A stretch of 64,000 nucleotides of DNA from Myxococcota bacterium. GTDB lineage: Bacteria > Myxococcota_A > UBA9160 > SMWR01. The position numbers and the translations under genes were made by a program. Positions 60,711-64,000 of this stretch are shown one piece after another. The stretch spans positions 45,269 through 109,268 of the forward strand of contig JBCCEW010000019.1 in assembly GCA_039030075.1 (NCBI GenBank), read 5' to 3'. The notes under the pieces were generated by a model. That model was not told the DNA's origin. It saw nothing but the letters and a program-made list of their open reading frames with translations, and made no database searches. Position 1 is the stretch's first letter, and every line of letters starts with the position of its first letter.

Positions 60711-62219
60711 ATGCTCGGTGCGCCGCCCCACCCCCGCGACGAGGCCCGTTTGGCTGATCACGACGACCGTTCGGCCGACGCTGGCGGCCCCACCGGCCCT
60801 GCCGACGACGCCCCGACGCCTGCGGCCGCCTCGGTGATCGAGGAAGACCCGCGCCTGGTCCCCTGGCGGAAGGCGGTCTTCGGCAGCGGCGACTTCACGG
60901 TCAACACCGTGCTGACGACCCTCAGCCTGGTCTACGTCACCTTCTTCCTCGTCAACATCGCGGGCCTCTCGCCGGCCCTCGCAGGCGCCGTGCAGCTGGT
61001 CGGGCGCCTCTTCGATGCCTTCGCCGACCCGGCCATGGGGCGCTTCTCGGACCGCTGCCCCTGGAAGTGGGGGCGCCGGCGTCCGTTCTTCGTGCTCGGT
61101 GCGATCCCCTGCGGCGCCGCCTTTGGCTTGATGTGGCTCCAGCTCGGGACCGACTCCCAGTGGGCGATGTTCGCCTACTACACGTCGGTGTACGTGGTGA
61201 TGTCACTGTCGATGACGGTGCTCGCCGTGCCCTACCTCGCGCTGCAGCCCGAGCTCGCCCTCGGCTACGACGCGCGCACCTCGCTCAACGCCTACCGCAA
61301 CGCGGGTTCGATCGTCGGCGTGTTCGCGGCGATCCTGCTGCGCCCCATCGCCGACGCGCTGGGCGGCGGGCCCGAGGGCTACATGGCGGTGGGGGCCCTC
61401 TACGGCGCCATGATCGCGCTGCCTTGGTTCGCGATCTACGGAGTCACATGGGAGCGCCCCGACTTCCAGGACCGCGCCAACGAGACGAGCTTCTTCGAGG
61501 GCGTCCGCATCGCGGCGAAGAACGCCAACTTTCGCGCCCTGGTCGGGCTCTACCTCTGCGGTCGGACGGCGATGGACCTCGTCGCCGCGGTGCTGATCAT
61601 CTACTTCACCGCCTGGCTCTTCCGCACCGGCGACTTCGAGATCACGATGGGCCTCTTCTTCGTGCTCGTGGTGCTATCGCTGCCGTTCTGGGTGCGCTTC
61701 GCCCAGGGCCTGGAGAAGTCCAGCGTCTTCATGGTCGGCTCCCTGTGGTGGGCAGTCTCGCTGGCCGTGCTGATCTTCGTGCAGCCCGACTGGCCGCGCA
61801 TGTTGATCCTCGCCGCCGCCCCGATCGGCGCCATCGGCTACGCCGTCATGGACCTGATGCCCTGGTCGATGCTGGGCGAGGTGGTCGACGAGGACGACCT
61901 CGAGACGGGCGAACGCCGTGAGGGCACCTTCTACGGGCTCTTCATGTTCCTCCGGAAACTTGCCGGCACCCTGGCGGTGGCCGTCGCCCTCTTCGTGCTC
62001 GAGCGACGCGGCTATGCCGCGTACGGGCCCCAGCCCTGGGAGGCGTTGACCACGATCCGCTGGTCCGCCTCGCTGGTTCCCGCGTTCTTCGTGCTGCTCT
62101 CGGTGTGGTTCGCGCGCAGCTACACCCTCACCCGCGCACGCCACAACGAGATCCTCGCCGCGCTCGATGCGAGGAACGCGAACGCGCCCGTGTCAGGCGG
62201 CGACGCCAGCCCGGCGTAG
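60711..62219 (+). CDS. MFS transporter, GPH (glycoside-pentoside-hexuronide):cation symporter type
   Basis: 502 residues, twelve likely helices after a ~55-residue hydrophilic N-terminus. The GPH signatures DPAMGRFSDRCPWKWGRRRPFF (~88-109) and DLMPWSMLGEVVDEDDLETGERREGTFYGL (~381-410) are clear. Sugar or organic anion substrate unknown. Start ATG 60711; a TTG 60750 is an alternative. Its stop overlaps the convergent hydrolase by 27 bp. Confidence 0.9.
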   Translation: MLGAPPHPRDEARLADHDDRSADAGGPTGPADDAPTPAAASVIEEDPRLVPWRKAVFGSGDFTVNTVLTTLSLVYVTFFLVNIAGLSPALAGAVQLVGRLFDAFADPAMGRFSDRCPWKWGRRRPFFVLGAIPCGAAFGLMWLQLGTDSQWAMFAYYTSVYVVMSLSMTVLAVPYLALQPELALGYDARTSLNAYRNAGSIVGVFAAILLRPIADALGGGPEGYMAVGALYGAMIALPWFAIYGVTWERPDFQDRANETSFFEGVRIAAKNANFRALVGLYLCGRTAMDLVAAVLIIYFTAWLFRTGDFEITMGLFFVLVVLSLPFWVRFAQGLEKSSVFMVGSLWWAVSLAVLIFVQPDWPRMLILAAAPIGAIGYAVMDLMPWSMLGEVVDEDDLETGERREGTFYGLFMFLRKLAGTLAVAVALFVLERRGYAAYGPQPWEALTTIRWSASLVPAFFVLLSVWFARSYTLTRARHNEILAALDARNANAPVSGGDASPA

Positions 62220-63593
62220 CGTCCCCTCGGTCAGCGCCGCGACGTCGGGTTCGTCGCGGAAGCTGAAGTGGGTGCCCGAATACCAGACCGTCGACGGTTC
62301 GTCCCAGTGGCGCACGAGGTCGCGCACCTGGTCGGGCGACACGATGCGATCGACGATGCCGCCGAACACCGCGCGGTGTTCCAGTGGCACGCGTGACGGC
62401 ATCGCGAGGGGCGAGACGACGGTCAACACCTCGCGCATCCGCTCGGGGGTGAGCCCGACGTGCCGCGACGCGCGCTGTTGCCAGGGACCGCCGTGGCGAT
62501 AGAAGGTCCGCGCGAAGTCGGTGGCCGGGATCCCGGCGACTGCGCAGGCGAGCCCTTCGTCGAGGCTCGACAGCAGGGCCGTGTTGTAGCCGCCGAGGGA
62601 GAGACCGTAGACGCCGATCGGCGCGTCGCTCTGGGCGCGCACCCAGGCGAGCAGACGCCGCAGATCCCAGGCTGCCTGGGCCTCGGCGTGCACCGTGTCG
62701 AGGAGCTGACCGGCGAGGAAGCCGTCGCCGCTGCGCACGCCGATCTTGCGCGGACCGTGCAGGGGGAGGATCGGGAGCAGCAGGTTGAGGCCCATGCGGT
62801 CGCGGAAGCGCGACGGCTCGAAGGCGCCGAAGTCGAGAAAGGGCGCACCCATCCGGTAGCCGTGAATGGCCATCAGCCAGGGCGCCGCCGGGTCGCCGCG
62901 AACCACCCAGGCATGGGCCGTCGCGTTCGGCGCGTAGGCGAGCCAGCGTTCGCGACCGGGCTCGCCTTCGCGCGGGGCATAGCCGCTGTCGAAGGACAGC
63001 TGTTCGTAGGCGACGTCCCGGAAGCGGCGGGGCTGGAGCTTCACGTCGGTCGGCGCCGACGGCTTCTCGTGATACTGGGTGGGATCGGCGAGGAAGCCCG
63101 CCCGGTCGAACTGCTCGAGGGCCGTGTCGACCTCGCGCTGGAGACGGTCGTGGTCGGGCGCCGTCGGAAACCGGATCGAGAGCGCCATCGTGCCGAGGAT
63201 CGCCTCGTCGATCGCGACCGCCGTCGTGACACCGAGACCGGTGCGCGGCTCGGGCACGCCCTCCGGGTGGGGATCGAGGCGCAGCGCGTGATGACCGGCG
63301 GCGAGCGCCGACCCGGCCGACAACCCACCGAGCAGCAGCGCCACGCCCGGCGTGAAGAACAACGCGAGCACGGCGACGACCACGCCCAGCGCCCCGCCGA
63401 GCGCCGCGATCTGCGGCAGACGCAGGTCGCCGGGGGCGAGCAACATGCTCCCGCCCGCGCTCGCGAGCATCACGCCCGGCACCAGGGCCAGCGCACCACC
63501 CGGGATGCCCCACGACAGGGCGGCCGCGAGCCAGCCCAGGCCCGAGACGAGGGGCACCCAGGCTTCCGAGGGCCAACGAACCGGATCGAACAT
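62193..63593 (-). CDS. Alpha/beta hydrolase with N-terminal membrane region
   Basis: 466 residues. The first ~115 residues hold three to four hydrophobic helices. The hydrolase domain follows: AIHGYRMG (oxyanion), nucleophile elbow YGLSLGGYN (~325-333), later Asp in GIVDRIVSP and catalytic His in GTHFSF near 445. GGGAGG lies before ATG 63593. Membrane-anchored esterase or lipase inferred. Confidence 0.82.
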   Translation of the reverse strand: MFDPVRWPSEAWVPLVSGLGWLAAALSWGIPGGALALVPGVMLASAGGSMLLAPGDLRLPQIAALGGALGVVVAVLALFFTPGVALLLGGLSAGSALAAGHHALRLDPHPEGVPEPRTGLGVTTAVAIDEAILGTMALSIRFPTAPDHDRLQREVDTALEQFDRAGFLADPTQYHEKPSAPTDVKLQPRRFRDVAYEQLSFDSGYAPREGEPGRERWLAYAPNATAHAWVVRGDPAAPWLMAIHGYRMGAPFLDFGAFEPSRFRDRMGLNLLLPILPLHGPRKIGVRSGDGFLAGQLLDTVHAEAQAAWDLRRLLAWVRAQSDAPIGVYGLSLGGYNTALLSSLDEGLACAVAGIPATDFARTFYRHGGPWQQRASRHVGLTPERMREVLTVVSPLAMPSRVPLEHRAVFGGIVDRIVSPDQVRDLVRHWDEPSTVWYSGTHFSFRDEPDVAALTEGTLRRAGVAA

Positions 63594-63727
63594 GGCGGCC
63601 TCCCATGCGAACAGCGCAGCAGCGACGGCTCGGAGCGCGCGGCGTCGCTGGGCGGCCGACGATACCCTGCGGCCTCGAGCGGGCCAAACGCGGCGCGCCG
63701 CGACGACGAACGCGAAGGGGGATCGGC

Positions 63728-64000
63728 ATGGCTTCCCAGAAGTGGCGATGGACGGGAGCGGCAGGGGTCGGGCTCGCGCTCGTGGCGTCCGGCGTTTCCG
63801 TCCCGGCCACCACGACCGACGACCTCGATGCCTCACTCACCCGGGGCATCGACGCGGTGGAAGAGCGCGTGGTCGCCTGGCGCCGCGACTTCCACCAGCA
63901 CCCGGAACTCTCGAACCGCGAGGTGCGCACGGCCGGCAAGGTCGCCGAACACCTGCGCGCCCTCGGCCTCGAAGTGCGCACCGAGATCGCCCACACGGGC
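63728..64000 (+). CDS. M20-family amidohydrolase, N-terminal part (cut by window end)
   Basis: 91 residues visible. A signal peptide occupies ~1-29 (VGLALVASGVSVPA). AWRRDFHQHPELSNRE (~56-71) is the start of the M20/M40 amidohydrolase domain, typically ending in a Zn-binding core downstream. AAGGGGG precedes ATG 63728. Exported peptidase/aminoacylase inferred. Confidence 0.85.
   Translation, partial: MASQKWRWTGAAGVGLALVASGVSVPATTTDDLDASLTRGIDAVEERVVAWRRDFHQHPELSNREVRTAGKVAEHLRALGLEVRTEIAHTG

Overview
The window is a contiguous, very GC-rich (about two thirds or more by eye), densely coding chromosomal segment with about 65 protein genes, one tRNA and no rRNA, prophage, transposase gene or CRISPR array. 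Kdo synthesis (kdsA), an LPS-export permease, lipoproteins and two PEP-CTERM proteins point to a Gram-negative host. The many crotonases, short-chain dehydrogenases, an acyl-CoA ligase, an SCP-x thiolase and a P450 resemble environmental, fatty-acid- or steroid-degrading 'deltaproteobacterial' lineages such as Myxococcota or Binatota. That placement is inference only.

Layout. 1-5.3 kb: end of an M16 peptidase, gamma-glutamyltransferase, a cyclophilin lipoprotein, tRNA-Phe(GAA) and a PEP-CTERM protein. 5.4-18.7 kb: housekeeping and accessory metabolism, with a RidA-like lipoprotein, thioesterases, a BLUF blue-light sensor, nitroreductase, SDR, VTT membrane protein, P450, MAPEG protein, a galacturonokinase-like sugar kinase, a molybdopterin oxidoreductase, an alkyltransferase DNA-repair protein and TerC. 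18.7-20 kb: a CbpA/CbpM-type co-chaperone pair. 20-31 kb: a GDSL-like protein, an amidohydrolase, two crotonases, a MerR regulator, a pentapeptide PEP-CTERM protein and an acyl-CoA ligase. This stretch also carries a 171-bp palindromic mobile-like element and a run of strong hairpins. 31-38.8 kb: an ExeA-like ATPase, a YbhN-like membrane protein, a NYN/LOTUS RNA-related protein, a methyltransferase/MarR pair with an AT-rich operator, and two crotonases flanking a dienoyl-CoA-reductase-like SDR.

38.8-55.4 kb is an envelope-biogenesis region: a CehA/McbA-like metallohydrolase, a single-chain LptF-LptG fusion, a phosphocholine-cytidylyltransferase-like enzyme, kdsA, a glycosyltransferase-ELM1 fusion, an MsbA-like ABC exporter, a second NTP-transferase, a metallophosphoesterase, a CDP-alcohol phosphatidyltransferase, a secreted protein, a diacylglycerol-kinase-like protein and a protein resembling mitochondrial Tam41 CDP-DAG synthase. 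Overlapping start and stop codons tie most of these together. The last block reads as a compact DAG to phosphatidate to CDP-DAG to phospholipid pathway and is the best candidate for an undescribed system. 55.4-64 kb: SDRs, a lipoate-ligase-like protein, SCP-x thiolase, a 34-residue membrane peptide, a CYTH protein, an MFS symporter, an alpha/beta hydrolase and the start of an M20 amidohydrolase.

Starts were chosen from visible ribosome-binding sites. Several genes use GTG or TTG. Family calls rest on motif reading, not database searches.
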